This document shows positions 23,332-34,521 of a DNA stretch of 64,000 nt, piece by piece. Numbering within the stretch: position 1 is the first letter of the stretch; each line of letters opens with the position of its first letter. Under the pieces are notes generated by a model. That model made no database searches. It saw only the letters and a program-made list of their open reading frames with translations, and was not told the origin of the DNA. The DNA is from Sipunculus nudus. Lineage: Eukaryota; Annelida; Sipuncula; Golfingiida; Sipunculidae. Position numbers and translations under genes: made by a program. The stretch covers positions 47,060,695 to 47,124,694 of the forward strand of contig CM049316.1 in the NCBI GenBank assembly GCA_026874595.1, read 5' to 3'.

Positions 23332-24715
23332 CCACTTATGTCAGGTTTCTTTTTTTCTTTCCCTACATCTTTCATTTAATATTTGTGTATGTTTTATTTA
23401 TATTATATTTGCGAAGAAATGCAGGTAGTACCGGAACAGTCAACAAATCGATAGATGGGGATATTTGTTTTTCGTGTTCTTCTTCTTACTCTGTCACATT
23501 TTTTATTTATTTTCACTGATTCCTACCCAAGATGTAACATGCTATTTTTCAATTAGTTTGACCCAGTGTCAGTGACCTTTGGATAAGTTTTGAGGGTCGC
23601 TAGAGAGAGCAGCTTACAGTCTCACATTGTCGCAGAGGTAGGATATGTATTGGGGTTTGTATCGCAAATTGTCGCACATTGTCACTGCGACGGTCTAGAC
23701 GGCCGCATTGTGGCTTGAGAGTGTAACTCACTGTCGTACATTGTCACTTGTGAGAATTTTTTTAAAAGATTTTCAATGTCGATTTCCTCCCAATCTATAA
23801 TAGGTACAAAACATTGGATAAAATGTCATAATAAGATCTATAACTTCAACATTTCTTTGACAAAAATATTAAATCTCACTCATGCGAAAAGTTCTGTTAT
23901 TGATGACTCAGCACTTTTTTTAGTTAAGACACGTTTCGACATAAAACATGCCATTTACATTGTAGGAGTTTAGTAGTTTGATAGAGCTATTGTTGACAGT
24001 TTTCTTCAAAATATGCAAATTACGTCACATGACGTCACCATTTTTACTTAATCAGTAAAAGCTCAAGAGAGAACGATCAAATTCCAAATATGTATTACAG
24101 AACTATATATAGTTATTGCTTAAGTTATTACATCATGCATACCACTGGGTAAATGGGCAAGGTCACATTAAAGGTTAAAGGGTCAAATTGTAGATGTTAT
24201 TTCTTATTAACCAATTAAGATATCAATTTTATACAAAATATGTCAGTTAAAAGGGATACCAAACTATAAATAGTAAAAAACATTTTTTAATTAGCATCAG
24301 TGCTTTCTATGATACGTAATTTCCGGTAATTCTGGTAGGCAATCAACTTCTCCTGAGCTGTTTAACTCAGAACTTATAACTTAAGGAAAAGACGCCTTTT
24401 ACAACATAGAAGTACAAAGCAAAATTGTTATTACATTTTAATGATAATACAAATTGCAGATATATAACGTCCCCATCAATGAACACCTCAAAAGAAACCA
24501 ACAAATTTCAATTCTGTTTGATAGAACCACAGTTCTTATAAAAATCTTAGTACCAGGTATGAAGATGTTAGATCAATGGAAATACACCCAACAGCGGAGA
24601 ATTAGGGGGGATAGGTGGAGATCCGTGACTGCAGTATGTCTATAAAAAAGTCTATAGTTACTTTAGTTTTGCCATTTAAACGGTGAGATGTGAATGATAC
24701 GTCAACAGCAGAGGT
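23329..24715. other. Unassigned non-coding DNA
   Basis: No gene recognised. A palindromic TGACGTCA lies near 24034, beside ACGTCACATG. Otherwise A+T-rich with frames of 65 codons or fewer. Confidence 0.4.
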
Positions 24716-25218
24716 TTAAAGGGACACAATTAGGAGCAATATTATGCCTGTTATTTCAAAATATCAGTTCAGTTTTTCTTTATATAAAAGTCTTCTAGCA
24801 AAGCCATCCCAGCACATAATCTCAGCACCTTGCATACGGCTGTTTAACACCTTGTTACGGCTCCGCGTGTTGGTAAACACAGTCACGTGTATATGTTTGC
24901 CATAACAAGGCCGCCTGACCGGAGGTGCGATTAAGAGCCGCTACACGCGATGTTTCAGCCAGCGGGAACATATATTACATTTTTTTGGGCCAAGTCTCAC
25001 ATTGCATCTCCCGATTGACACATGTTGTGGTCGGGCGATGCACATCTGTGTTAATGTTTACACCTGTGATCGCGCCCGATTTACTGTTTTAACATTCATT
25101 TACAGGAGTAAGCAAAGGTTTTAGGGCAATATTTTGGCAGGTACAAATCAATTTGAAAGGGAAGAAGCTATTTTTCATGTTAATTCAACATGCTTAATAG
25201 ATGATTGGGTCCCTTTAA
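24716..25218. mobile_element. TTAA-flanked MITE-like element, copy 2
   Basis: Opens TTAAAGGGACACAATTAGG and closes ATTGGGTCCCTTTAA, a clean inverted repeat of about 10-15 bp with TTAA at each edge. The interior aligns with 17707-18197. The TTAA flanks would fit piggyBac-type or another TTAA-targeting transposase; no transposase is encoded. Confidence 0.8.
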
Positions 25219-26058
25219 CTATAACCCTGTAGTATCAAAGGATCGGTCGTTCTGTGGTAGGTATAGTGTGCTGGTGCCAATGCTGGACTCGTAACTGTAG
25301 AGTTGTCCTCTTGTATCTCGTTACATTCTCCCATTAAAACCCTTGGCTGAGGTCTTTCCCACAAATGTACATCCAGGGGGGGGGGGGGGGGAAATACAAG
25401 TTCTTGACTCATGCAAGAAACGAAACCATCAGATACGACAGATAGGGGCGACGATATCAGGCTAGAAACGAGACATATATTAGAGTTGGAGACTAAAAGG
25501 AGATATCCTAACAGAACCTCCAGCTATAATACCTTACGAACTGGCCACCATCCCGTCCCTGGAACATCCCTCATACCATGCACAGGAACCATTAGTTCCA
25601 GAAACCCAAACAAATTCCATTCGTAAGAATTGACTAACTTCATCACAATTCAGTGACAAATGCAGTTCTATTTCACAAACTGTTTTACTCAACATTCAGG
25701 AAGATGTCACACGTGAACATGTGTGAACGAAATGCGGGTACGGCAGGCAACACAAAGAAGACACACGTGCAACAAAGTGATAGTATTTGGATTTACATTT
25801 GTCGGATGATGCTGTGGCTCTTGCGTTCGAATGATAAGCCAACAGTGATGTTTTCTACCTTATGCGAATCATCACCCCGTCGTAAGCGAGTACTTATATA
25901 AATAAGGTGCAATCACAGGTGACCTCAGGGAAACACACATGCTCATTTAGTTTTCCGAAGTACCACAGATGGCGCTAGCTATGCAAACCACACACCCTCG
26001 ACAATTGAACAATTTTAATTTTTGGGATATACGGGTAAATGCCCTGTGAGATATCTTT
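25219..26058. other. Unassigned non-coding DNA
   Basis: Contains a 16-base G run (25376-25391) and several 65-82 codon frames without recognisable features. No repeat family was assigned. Confidence 0.4.
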
Positions 26059-26775
26059 TTACTGGTCTCTGCAAGCTGCCTTTAAATAGTCTACGAATAT
26101 CAGGATTATTTTTCCGGGGAATACAATATGAAACAGTTCAAATGCCAAACAGGATGGGCCGATAAGAAATAAAGAAGATAAATAAAAAAATTCTGGAGCA
26201 ATTAATCGGGACTCAAGTGAGCAATGCAGAAGAGAAAACAGTGAACCTATTTGTGTAAGGAGTTTGAGTAGGATGGTTTCGAATGATGTGCACTGTACCT
26301 CAAAATTTATTTCGGAAAAAAAAATATGGTGTGGACTTTTGATTTGATCAGGGTCAATTTTACTTGTAAATGGGCCAAATAATAAAATCTGTTGAAATGT
26401 GCGTTCATGCAAATTAATATGCCACCAATATAACTTCGTCAGTGAAGACATGCTGTACCAAGAATTACACTTGGGTAGTTTTTTCAGTAGACACCAGGTG
26501 TCGCTCCTACAGCGGGTGTTCTCGGCTGTTTCTAAAAATAGCTGATCGGAACAAAGCGGCATCTCCGTGTCAGGGCGTTGTTTGCATCTGCTGGGGTTTC
26601 GGGTGTGAATACAGCAAGTAGACGGCCTCTTGATAACACATACTATATGTAATTTCCAATGTCTCCAACTGTACAGATCATTATTTAGAACCGAAATTTC
26701 CTGGCAAAACACGTTGACCCCTTCCATGATTTTACGGAATAATCCAGGAAATATCGACTTGTTCAAGGTGCTCAT
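26059..26775 (-). CDS. Unrecognised 238-codon ORF upstream of GNAO
   Basis: An uninterrupted ATG-to-stop frame of 238 codons, in non-repetitive DNA. I do not recognise the product. It is Cys-, Leu- and Ser-rich, with about 14 cysteines spread over the protein, no obvious signal peptide, and a hydrophobic C-terminal third (for example FFYLSSLFLIGPSCLAFELF) that could be membrane-associated. It points away from the GNAO gene, with its ATG about 740 bp from the GNAO start codon, so the two could share a divergent promoter region. The case for a gene rests on length alone: at this base composition a stop is expected roughly every 15-16 codons. It could equally be a chance frame or an old transposon piece. 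Confidence 0.2.
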   Translation of the reverse strand: MSTLNKSIFPGLFRKIMEGVNVFCQEISVLNNDLYSWRHWKLHIVCVIKRPSTCCIHTRNPSRCKQRPDTEMPLCSDQLFLETAENTRCRSDTWCLLKKLPKCNSWYSMSSLTKLYWWHINLHERTFQQILLFGPFTSKIDPDQIKSPHHIFFSEINFEVQCTSFETILLKLLTQIGSLFSLLHCSLESRLIAPEFFYLSSLFLIGPSCLAFELFHIVFPGKIILIFVDYLKAACRDQ

Positions 26776-27513
26776 TAATTATTCTGGCGGTATCCTACTG
26801 TCTGATGCCAAACTAGGGCAATATTTTTTTTCTGTTGACGTTAAAACTCTCCGTTGAATGTTGAAAACTGCAAAGAAATTCCGTGAAAGTATATTTTGTA
26901 TACATCTTCCGCGGGATGCCCCGTAACGCCGGTCGCAGATGCCACCATTCAGAGGAGAAAAGATTCCAGGCAGGGTGACGTCATTATCTAGTCCCGAAGT
27001 GGTTTCTAGGAAACCTTATGGGTATTTGGAGTTAAATACAAAGTCCATCCGTAGGTTATATCTATTTGCATTCGTGATTACATATTTAACATAAGGCATA
27101 CATATTGTAATAAATAACCGTGTTCTAAATTTGTCATTATTTTTAGAGTTACCACGTTAGGCATGGTTAGTTGTGGCCCTTACCGCCAAACCTCCTTACG
27201 GTCCCCCAATCGATAGGTTCAGAAGCAGGCACGTGCCTCGAAGTGGGATTCTTGTCTCATTGGTTACACATGTAAATCGATGCTTATTACATTATTATAA
27301 TATTGCTCCGTTATTTCACGATTTTTCAGCCGAGAACTCGGCTTTATGCCTGGCTAACAAAAGGAATATTACTTGCTAACTGTATCTGTAAATCGGTGGA
27401 AAGGTAGCGGACCTATACAGCTAGGGTGTTGTAGACTTGGACACGGCAGATATCGGTGGGTAGTTGTTCACAGGGCGCTTTTATTTTGGAGCAGCTAGCA
27501 AGCAAATCGCAAA
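26776..27513 (+). promoter_or_regulatory. GNAO: Putative GNAO promoter / 5' UTR region
   Basis: The 740 bp before the GNAO start codon contain a locally G+C-richer stretch (26910-27000) and a perfect CRE palindrome. No TATA box at a convincing position was seen and the transcription start cannot be set from sequence alone. An upstream non-coding exon elsewhere cannot be excluded. Confidence 0.4.
26976..26983. promoter_or_regulatory. Consensus CRE (CREB/ATF site)
   Basis: TGACGTCA, the full palindromic cAMP response element, about 530 bp upstream of the GNAO start codon. Its role is inferred only from position and perfect match. Confidence 0.35.
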
Positions 27514-27631
27514 ATGGGATGTACCATGAGTGCTGAGGAGAGGGCTGCCATGGAAAGGAGCAAACAGATAGAGAAAAATCTCAAAGAAGATGGTATACAA
27601 GCCGCCAAAGATATTAAACTGCTTTTATTAG
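27514..27631 (+). CDS. GNAO: G protein alpha(o) subunit, coding exon 1
   Basis: Encodes the first 39 residues plus one base of a heterotrimeric G protein alpha subunit of the Gi/o class, best matching alpha(o). It starts [20 protein letters not shown] and ends IKLLLL before the P-loop. Gly2 and Cys3 are the N-myristoylation and palmitoylation sites that anchor the protein to the inner plasma membrane. The rest is the alphaN helix that contacts G-beta/gamma, then the beta1 strand. The ATG has a good context (CAAAATGG). The exon ends with a consensus donor GTAAGTG (27632). A coding length of 118 nt and phase 1 match the known Gi/o gene structure. Alpha(o) couples neuronal and other GPCRs to channels and adenylyl cyclase; MGCT-SAEERAA distinguishes it from alpha(i) and alpha(t). 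Confidence 0.97.
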
Positions 27632-27971
27632 GTAAGTGAAAATTTATGCACTGTAAAATTCGGGCTGAGCAAGCCCCGCCAGAAGCTGGCAGGGCTGTAG
27701 TTGTGGTTTGATTTTCACTCTTCTGTCGTGATATTAAATATGCAGCCGCCATGTTTACCGCCGGCCAAGTATTAGGATTTATTCTAATTATTATTCAACA
27801 TGTCTCTGGCGATCCAAATAACGTATATACCCGAGTTTCACTGGTTTTATAATTACCTGTGTTATTTGTTGATTGTGTGGTACCATGTATGTCCCCTCCA
27901 AGGCCCTCTAACCATGATAAATATACTGTCTTTGGCGTCCCTAACACGGCTTATTATTTATCTTTATACAG
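27632..27971 (+). other. GNAO: GNAO intron 1 (340 bp)
   Basis: Starts GTAAGTG and ends with a pyrimidine-rich TTTATCTTTATACAG acceptor. It is a phase 1 intron after codon 39. A minus-strand frame (27495-27752) is a shadow of exon 1. No other feature was seen. Confidence 0.93.
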
Positions 27972-28014
27972 GTGCCGGTGAGAGTGGAAAGAGTACCATC
28001 GTCAAGCAAATGAA
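27972..28014 (+). CDS. GNAO: G protein alpha(o) subunit, coding exon 2 (43 nt, P-loop)
   Basis: Joined to exon 1 it reads GAGESGKSTIVKQMK, the guanine-nucleotide-binding P-loop (GxGESGKS) and start of helix alpha1. The Ser of GKS ligates magnesium, and the Gly/Glu/Lys residues bind the GTP phosphates. The exon is 43 nt long, as in Gi/o genes of other animals, and is followed by GTAGGT. Reading through the donor would meet a TAG at once, so retention of intron 2 would truncate the protein at about 54 residues. The next exon (switch I and helical domain) is not in this window. Confidence 0.96.
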
Positions 28015-28198
28015 GTAGGTGTTATCTCCGTGTTCAACCCCCCACACATACACACCATACACACAGGCCCATCCGATCAGTGTCATACAGCAAATATAGC
28101 TCACACACAAAATTATCGATGGTGTAAATAACACACATACCATTTAGTTTATAGAAATGTGCATATTTTTTTTTGTGTCCACAAAGATATATAAATGT

Positions 28199-28214
28199 AT
28201 ATATATATATATAT
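28199..28214. repeat. Short (TA)n tract
   Basis: A brief AT dinucleotide run. Confidence 0.8.
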
Positions 28215-28928
28215 CCATATATGGAATATTAAGGTTTCACTGAGGTATATTGTTTTACCTTGTGTACTGTTGCCATGGTAATCCTGGAATACACAAGTGC
28301 CCCATGGAATACAAACAGTAAGTTGCATGGTGACAAAACAGGTAGGTAGTTCAAACACAACATGAATGTTAGCCTGATTTGACAGACTCAATATTATTAG
28401 GACCTGATATCCATGCATTGGTTATCAGGTTATTTTTAGTAATATAAGCCTCAGTTTGTACACAACCAGTTGATTAACAATGCCCCTGTCACCATTGCAA
28501 ACAGAAGTTCTAGTTGCCCCTCACCCTTCAAAAGTTGGCCTGTTTATAAAATTATGAAACAAAATTCTTGCTCACATTCCCTCAAGTCACCATGGTCTCC
28601 AGTGAAATATTGCTCAGTGTTTATGCGTAATGATCAATCTGGTCCATACAAAAATCTTTGATATGTCACTGGTAAAAGGTCAGTATAACTGTTTAATAAT
28701 AAAGACAAACCATGCAGCATGTACTGTGGCTTATAAGACTGCATATCTCTAGGCATGGACATGAGATCCCGTATATATGGCAGGGCTTCATAATACTTGG
28801 TCAGAATAAATCAGGCTACATAGATGGCAGCTAGATGAGCTGAATGACTGTACTCAGTTTCATCTTGTACGAGAAAAGGCTGATGTGCTTGAATATTTAA
28901 GGATTTAATCTTTATGGACCCTGCACAA

Positions 28929-28960
28929 CCCCCCCCCTCCCTCCCCCCCCCCCCCCCCCC
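28929..28960. repeat. Poly(C) tract
   Basis: About 32 bases, nearly all C with two interrupting T. The longest C/G homopolymer-like tract in the window. Confidence 0.9.
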
Positions 28961-29215
28961 AACAACAATTGGAATTGGTTATAAGTATGATATGATTAGA
29001 CTGGACTTGAAGGAATAAAAAGAATAAAAACAAAGACTCAGGCAGTTCCGAAAAGGGTCTTCTCAATCCTTGATATTTGGTTTCCTGCCAGAGAGTTACC
29101 TAAACAAGCTTAAAATGATTCTGAATTAACATTCCCTAATTAAGGAGTATTTATACTGTTTAAACTGGCCAAGAAAATATTCATTTGATTGCAGTGAACA
29201 GAGACATTTTAGAAG

Positions 29216-29550
29216 TTATTTGATATAGATAGCCCTGTCCCACTAGAAACTATTTGATAGAGGTAGCCCTGTCCCACTAGAAATTATTTGATATAGATAA
29301 CCCTGTCCCACTAGTAGTTATTTGATATAGTAGCCCTGTCCCACTAGAAGCTATTTGATAGACGTAGCCCTGTCCCACTAGAAATTATTTGATATAGATA
29401 ACCCTGTCCCACTAGTAGTTATTTGATATAGATAGCCCTGTCCCACTAATAGTTATTTGATATAGATAGCCATGTCCCACTAGAAGTTATTTGATATAGA
29501 TAGCCCTGTCCCACTAGAAGTTATTTGATATAGATAGCCCTGTCCCACTC
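29216..29550. repeat. 34-bp minisatellite, about 10 units
   Basis: Unit TTATTTGATATAGATAGCCC followed by TGTCCCACTAGAAG. Starts at 29216, 29250, 29284 and 29318 show a 34-bp period, with one 33-bp unit. There is no long frame because the period is not a multiple of three. Confidence 0.95.
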
Positions 29551-29878
29551 AGAAGACCAAGGAGAACTGGAAAGTGTAAGTGAAAATCCGTTGTTTACAC
29601 AAGTTGTATATATATGTGTGGTACCCCCACTAGTCCCTGCTGATTGAGTTGTAATATCAGTGATGGCAACATCACGTCCCTAATGTCCATGCAAAAATAA
29701 AATCCTTACAGCTTTCATAAATTCATAAAATGTCATCACAGGGTTATTCATCATCATGTCTCATGATCAGGGTTGTTTTTATATATTTTTTTTCGGACAA
29801 GGATATCTGTGTATCATCACTGCTGGAATATTACTGAGCTCCAGTGAACCCTGCCCCCACAGTCACATGACAAGTTTA

Positions 29879-30266
29879 CTGTGGTTGTCTTTTTGTTTGT
29901 GAGGGTTTCAATTTCACGATTTTCATGAAGGGAAACTATTGTGAAAATAAAACCTTTGCAAATAAGAGGTCACGTCCTTTTGAAGGAAAAGTTGAAAAGT
30001 GAAAGGTTGACATTTTGAATAAAAATAGATGGTGTATGTTCAGAAATTTATATTTTAAATTATATCAGATGTGTCCAAATATCGCCATTAAGGAACAGTG
30101 TTTTTGTTAAAAATATTTTGTGCACATAATATTTGATACAATTCATGATATAATGGTTGATACCCTGTGTACAGGTCTTTTGTATTGTGACATCGCTAAA
30201 ACGGAAGCCTAGCCAAAATCTGAAATTCGAGAAATTTTGAACCTGCAAATATGAAGCCAGGCACAG
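29879..30266. mobile_element. MITE with CTGTGGTTG ends, copy 1 (older)
   Basis: Begins CTGTGGTTGTCTTTTTGTTT and ends AAGCCAGGCACAG, a degenerate terminal inverted repeat flanked by TTTA on both sides. It aligns with 55512-55950 at both ends. Compared with that copy most CpG are changed to TpG or CpA, as expected for an older methylated insertion. Confidence 0.7.
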
Positions 30267-30489
30267 TTTACAGAATGATTGTGTAACTATTCCAGGATAT
30301 TTGAGCGTTCATTGGCCAATTCAGTAGATTCCTTGTTGCTTAACTCTTCTTCCGATGTTGTTTCAAGAGGTTTTGTAGCTGGCTTAAATAATCCAGTTTG
30401 TATTTGCCCCTGGATATGGCATTTAGCCGTGAAGCATCACAGCTAGGCACTAGTGTAACTGTTGCGTATTTGAAAGTTGCTCCTTTTGT

Positions 30490-31805
30490 TAAATGTTCAC
30501 ACACATTTTGTAAGGACACTCAGATATGTTAAAGTGTTCAGGCTAAGTACCGTAACACCTTTTGTAAAGACACTCAGTTTGTTAAAATCTCTAGGCTAGG
30601 TACCGGAACACCTTTTGTAAAGACACTCAGATATGTTGAAATCTCTAGGCTAGGTACTGGAACACCTTTTGTAAAGACACTCAGATATGTTAAAATCTCT
30701 AGGCTAGGTACTGGAACACCTTTTGTAAAGACACTCAGATATGTTAAAATCTCTAGGCTAGGTACTGGAACACCTTTTGTAAAGACACTCAGATATGTTA
30801 AAATCTCTAGGCTAGGTAGTGGAACACCTTTTGTAAAGACACTCAGATATGTTAAAATCTCTAGGCTAGGTACCGGAACACCTTTTGTAAAGAAACTCAG
30901 ATATGTTAAAATCTCTAGGCTAGGTACTGGAACACCTTTTGTAAAGACACTCAGATATGTTAAAATCTCTAGGCTAGGTACTGGAACACCTTTTGTAAAG
31001 ACACTCAGATATGTTAAAATCTCTAGGCTAGGTAGTGGAACACCTTTTGTAAAGACACTCAGATATGTTAAAATCTCTAGGCTAGGTACCGGAACACCTT
31101 TTGTAAAGAAACTCAGATATGTTAAAATCTCTAGGCTAGGTACCGGAACACCTTTTGTAAAGACACTCAGATATGTTAAAGTCTTCAGGCTAGGTACCAG
31201 AACACCTTCTGTAAAGACACTCAGATATGTTAAAGTCTTCAGGCTAGGTACCATAACACCTTCTGTAAAGGCATTCAGATATGTTAAAGTATTCAGACTG
31301 GGTACCAGAACACCTTTTGTAAAAACACTCGGATATGTTAAAGTCTTCAGGCTAGGTACCAAAAAACCTTTTGTAAAACACTCAGATATGTTTAAGTCTT
31401 CAGGCTGGGTACTAGAACACCTTTTGTAAAAACACTCAGATTTGTTAAAATTGTCAGGCTATGTACCAGAACACCTTTTATAAAGACACTCAGATATGTT
31501 AAAAATTTCAGGCTAGGTACCAGAACACCTTTTGTAAAGACACTCAGATTTGTTACAATCTCTAGGCTAGGTACCAGAATACCTTTTATAAAGACACTCA
31601 GATATGTTAAAGTCTTCAGGCTAGGTACCAGAATACCTTTTATAAAGACACTCAGATATGTTAAAGTCTTCAGGCTAGGTACCAGAACACCGTTTGTATA
31701 GACACTCAGATATGTTAAAGTCTTCAGGCTAGGAAATGGAACATCTTTTGTAGTTAAGACACTCAGATATGTTAAAGTATTCAGCCCAGGCACCTCAAAT
31801 CTTTT
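30490..31805. repeat. 54-bp minisatellite, about 24 units
   Basis: Unit about ACACCTTTTGTAAAGACACT CAGATATGTTAAAATCTCTA GGCTAGGTACTGGA. Because 54 is divisible by three and the unit has no stop on the minus strand, long minus-strand frames result (30574-31362, 262 codons; 31392-31808, 138 codons) with an 18-residue period (VPVPSLEILTYLSVFTKG). A one-base loss near 31375 puts the two in different frames. Four-unit (216-bp) blocks are duplicated at about 30682-31113. Treated as an intronic minisatellite, not a gene. Confidence 0.93.
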
Positions 31806-32029
31806 CATGAAAATGTCCAGGTCAGGTACCTTAAAGTTGAAGTTTAAGAGTCTGGGTGAGCCAGTTTAGTTAGAGGTTGTCAGAATAGGCTGCAGAGTGA
31901 GCTATTTTAGTTAAAACTGTTCCGGTTAGGCAGCTGAGCTATTTATATTGAAGTGGTCAAGCTGGTTAACTGGGGTGCTTTACTCTATAAATGTTCATAC
32001 AAGGGGTCTAACTGGGCATATTGATATGA

Positions 32030-33320
32030 CAGGTGAAAACCTCCAAAAAGTCAAGATCTCCTGATATAGCTCAGATAAAATCTGGAAAATCCAAGTTCTT
32101 CTGGATTAGCTCAGGTAAAATGATATGACAGGTAAAAAAATCAGAAAGTCAAATTTTCACAGAATACTTCAGGTATAATGATAGGAAAGGTAAAAAAACA
32201 CACCAGAAAGTCAAGTTTTCATGGTTTAACTCAGGTATATTAATATGTCAAGGGGAACAGTTAAAATAACTGAAAGTCAAGTTCTCCTGGATTAGCTGAG
32301 GTATATTAATATGGCATGTAAAAAACACCAGAAAGTCAGGCCCAACTTGGTTAGCTCAGGTATGATGTTGTGACAGGTATAAATTCACAAAAAAATCAAG
32401 GTCGCCTTGATTAGCTCTTGCATAATGATAAGACAGGTAAAAGTCATCAGAAATCAAGTTCTCATGAATTAGCTCAGGTTTGGTGGTACGACAGGTGAAA
32501 AGTTAAACCTCCAAAAGGTCATGTTCTCCTGTATTAGCCCAGGAAAACCTGTATGACAGGTGAAAAAAAAAATCAAATTCTCCTGGATTATAAACACAGG
32601 GATTATTCTAGGCCCTTTTTAGGGCCGAATTTCTGCCCCTTCCCCCTTGCAAAATTTTTGTTATTTGTACAAAATTCCCCTCTCCAACAACGAAAAGTCC
32701 CCCTTACCTATTAAACTACGTTAAAATATTCCCCCATCAGTAAGAAAAGGCCCCAAGTTATAATACCTAGAATAACCCCTGAAACAGGTATACCAATATG
32801 ACAGGTGACAACACCAGAAAACCAAGTTCATCTGGATTAGCTCAGGTATAAATTATTGCTCCCAGTCTCCACAGCTAAGATAAAGTAAGGATTTCCATCG
32901 ATGTGAAGTGTGATGGCAATAACTGATCACAGTATTTCCCAAGCTGGTGCAAGAAATCTTGAGTTCAGTCAGTTGCCATTTGAGACCCATAAAACCCGGG
33001 TTTACCCAGTAAAACCCACTTTTCTAGGTTTTATGCTTAAAACCCTGGTTTTGCCCAACTCTTTGTATAATAATATGGCAAGTAAAAAGCACCAGAAAGT
33101 AAAGTGCTCATGGATTAGCTCAGGTATGGTGGTATGACAGTGAAAACACCAAAATAAATCAAGTTCTCATGGATTAGCTCAGGTATAATATTATGACAAG
33201 TGAAAACAACAAAAAAACAAGTTCTCATGGATTATAAATAGGTATAGTGATAATCAGATATGACAGGTGACAACACCAGAAAATAAAGTTCACCTGGATC
33301 AGTAAAAAAACACCACAAAA
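32030..33320. repeat. Degenerate tandem array, about 60-65 bp unit
   Basis: Repeated words CAAGTTCTCCTGGATTAGCT, CAGGTATAATGATATGACAGG and ACACCAGAAAGT recur about every 60-65 bp with many changes. The array is interrupted by a TIR element (32597-32781) and by non-repeat sequence around 32880-33060. Confidence 0.8.
32597..32781. mobile_element. 185-bp TIR element inside the array
   Basis: Ends CAGGGATTATTCTAGG and CCTAGAATAACCCCTG, a 16-bp terminal inverted repeat with one mismatch. It is flanked by AAACA on both sides (32592-32596 and 32782-32786). It interrupts the degenerate array. CAGGG...CCCTG ends resemble hAT elements, but a five-base duplication is shorter than the usual eight, so the class is open. 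Confidence 0.75.
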
Positions 33321-34000
33321 TACAAGAAAGTCAATCTCCCATAAATAAACACTGGACCGATTATTTTCAGCTTAAAGTAGATTAATACAAGGAAGGTTTT
33401 AGGGATTATTTAGACATGAATTAATCAAATGTTTACCAAATCATTTTGTGATAAATATTTACTGTGAATCTGTGATGGAGATAAACAATTATTTGGTACA
33501 GCTACATTTTGTGTGGCTGGGTTATATTGAAGGAAGCTTGGTATTCAAGATCATGAGGAGATCTACTTGAAAAGTTCATGGATGTTTGAAAAGAGTGTGA
33601 CGTGTCATGTCTCATGTGTATACATCATGTTTGTAGGCTAGAAAACTTTGAAAGATGATCAGATGGTCGGTAAAGAGAATTCTAAAGAAATTTAAGTTTT
33701 GGATAACTTAGGGAGGATGTATCTATTTTATATAGATGGTATCTGTGCTGTAACAGTGACATGTTTTCACTTGTAAATATATTAGGCATGTTTGAAGTGA
33801 AAGTGATTGAAAAAAAGAAGATGAAAAGTAATGCACTAGGTGCAGAAACTTAATCACATCAAAGTGAAAAAATCAAGTGTTCAAGTAAACATTGGCCTAG
33901 AAATAATTAATATTTCCAGAATTAAAGGAAGGTTTTGATGTCATGAGATGTCCACACTACAAAGGAGCTTTTCCACCATATCTATTCTGTTTATATATTG

Positions 34001-34521
34001 TAGTGGTGGGAGTCGGTTCCTTTTTCATAATCGATCATCGGTTTGAGCAAACCGATCGATGATCGATTATTAATCGGTTCAGACAAATATAAAGAAATAT
34101 GCAATTATCTGTGAAACTTTACTTCATTTAACCCAGCCCGCATGTCTGAGTAATTCTACCTTACGAATATGAGTTCTTGCCTTTTTAATTTTCCTTTTAA
34201 TAGTAAGTTATGCTATTCCAAGTATCATTTTAATGAATAATAAAAATCAAAAATTAAACCACAATTTATTAAGTTCTCCGTACTCGCATCTACTGTGTCA
34301 GGCTGAGTTACATACGGAAGTTATTTGGTAACAGACTCATTATATGAAATGCGAAACAATGTAAAAAAATGAATCATTCTTGCCTCTAACATAAAAGCAT
34401 TGTGGAAAAAATCCAAGTCATGATTATGGTGTAATCGATAGTTGCCTTTGGTAATCGAGCGCTTGAAAGTGGCAGCAAACCGACTGACTTTCGATAAAAC
34501 TCAATGATCGGCCCATCACTA
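34001..34521. mobile_element. 521-bp hAT-type MITE with 8-bp target duplication
   Basis: Ends TAGTGGTGGGAGTCGGT and GATCGGCCCATCACTA, related as an imperfect inverted repeat of the TAGTG-TGGG type common in hAT transposons. A perfect direct ATATATTG lies on each side (33993-34000 and 34522-34529), the eight-base duplication expected of hAT. Near the left end a hairpin-forming palindrome occupies 34029-34068. No transposase is encoded. Confidence 0.9.

Noticed and set aside
23181-23519. Ile/Tyr-rich frames over TA tracts
   Set aside because: Products of (TA)n microsatellites; the same applies at 39641-39832 and 28149-28418.
27495-27752. 85-codon minus-strand frame over GNAO exon 1
   Set aside because: Shadow of the conserved alpha(o) exon on the other strand.
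30574-31362. 262-codon minus-strand frame as a repeat-protein gene
   Set aside because: The 54-bp minisatellite has no stop in that frame; units show no sign of codon-level constraint by eye and the array goes out of frame at about 31375.
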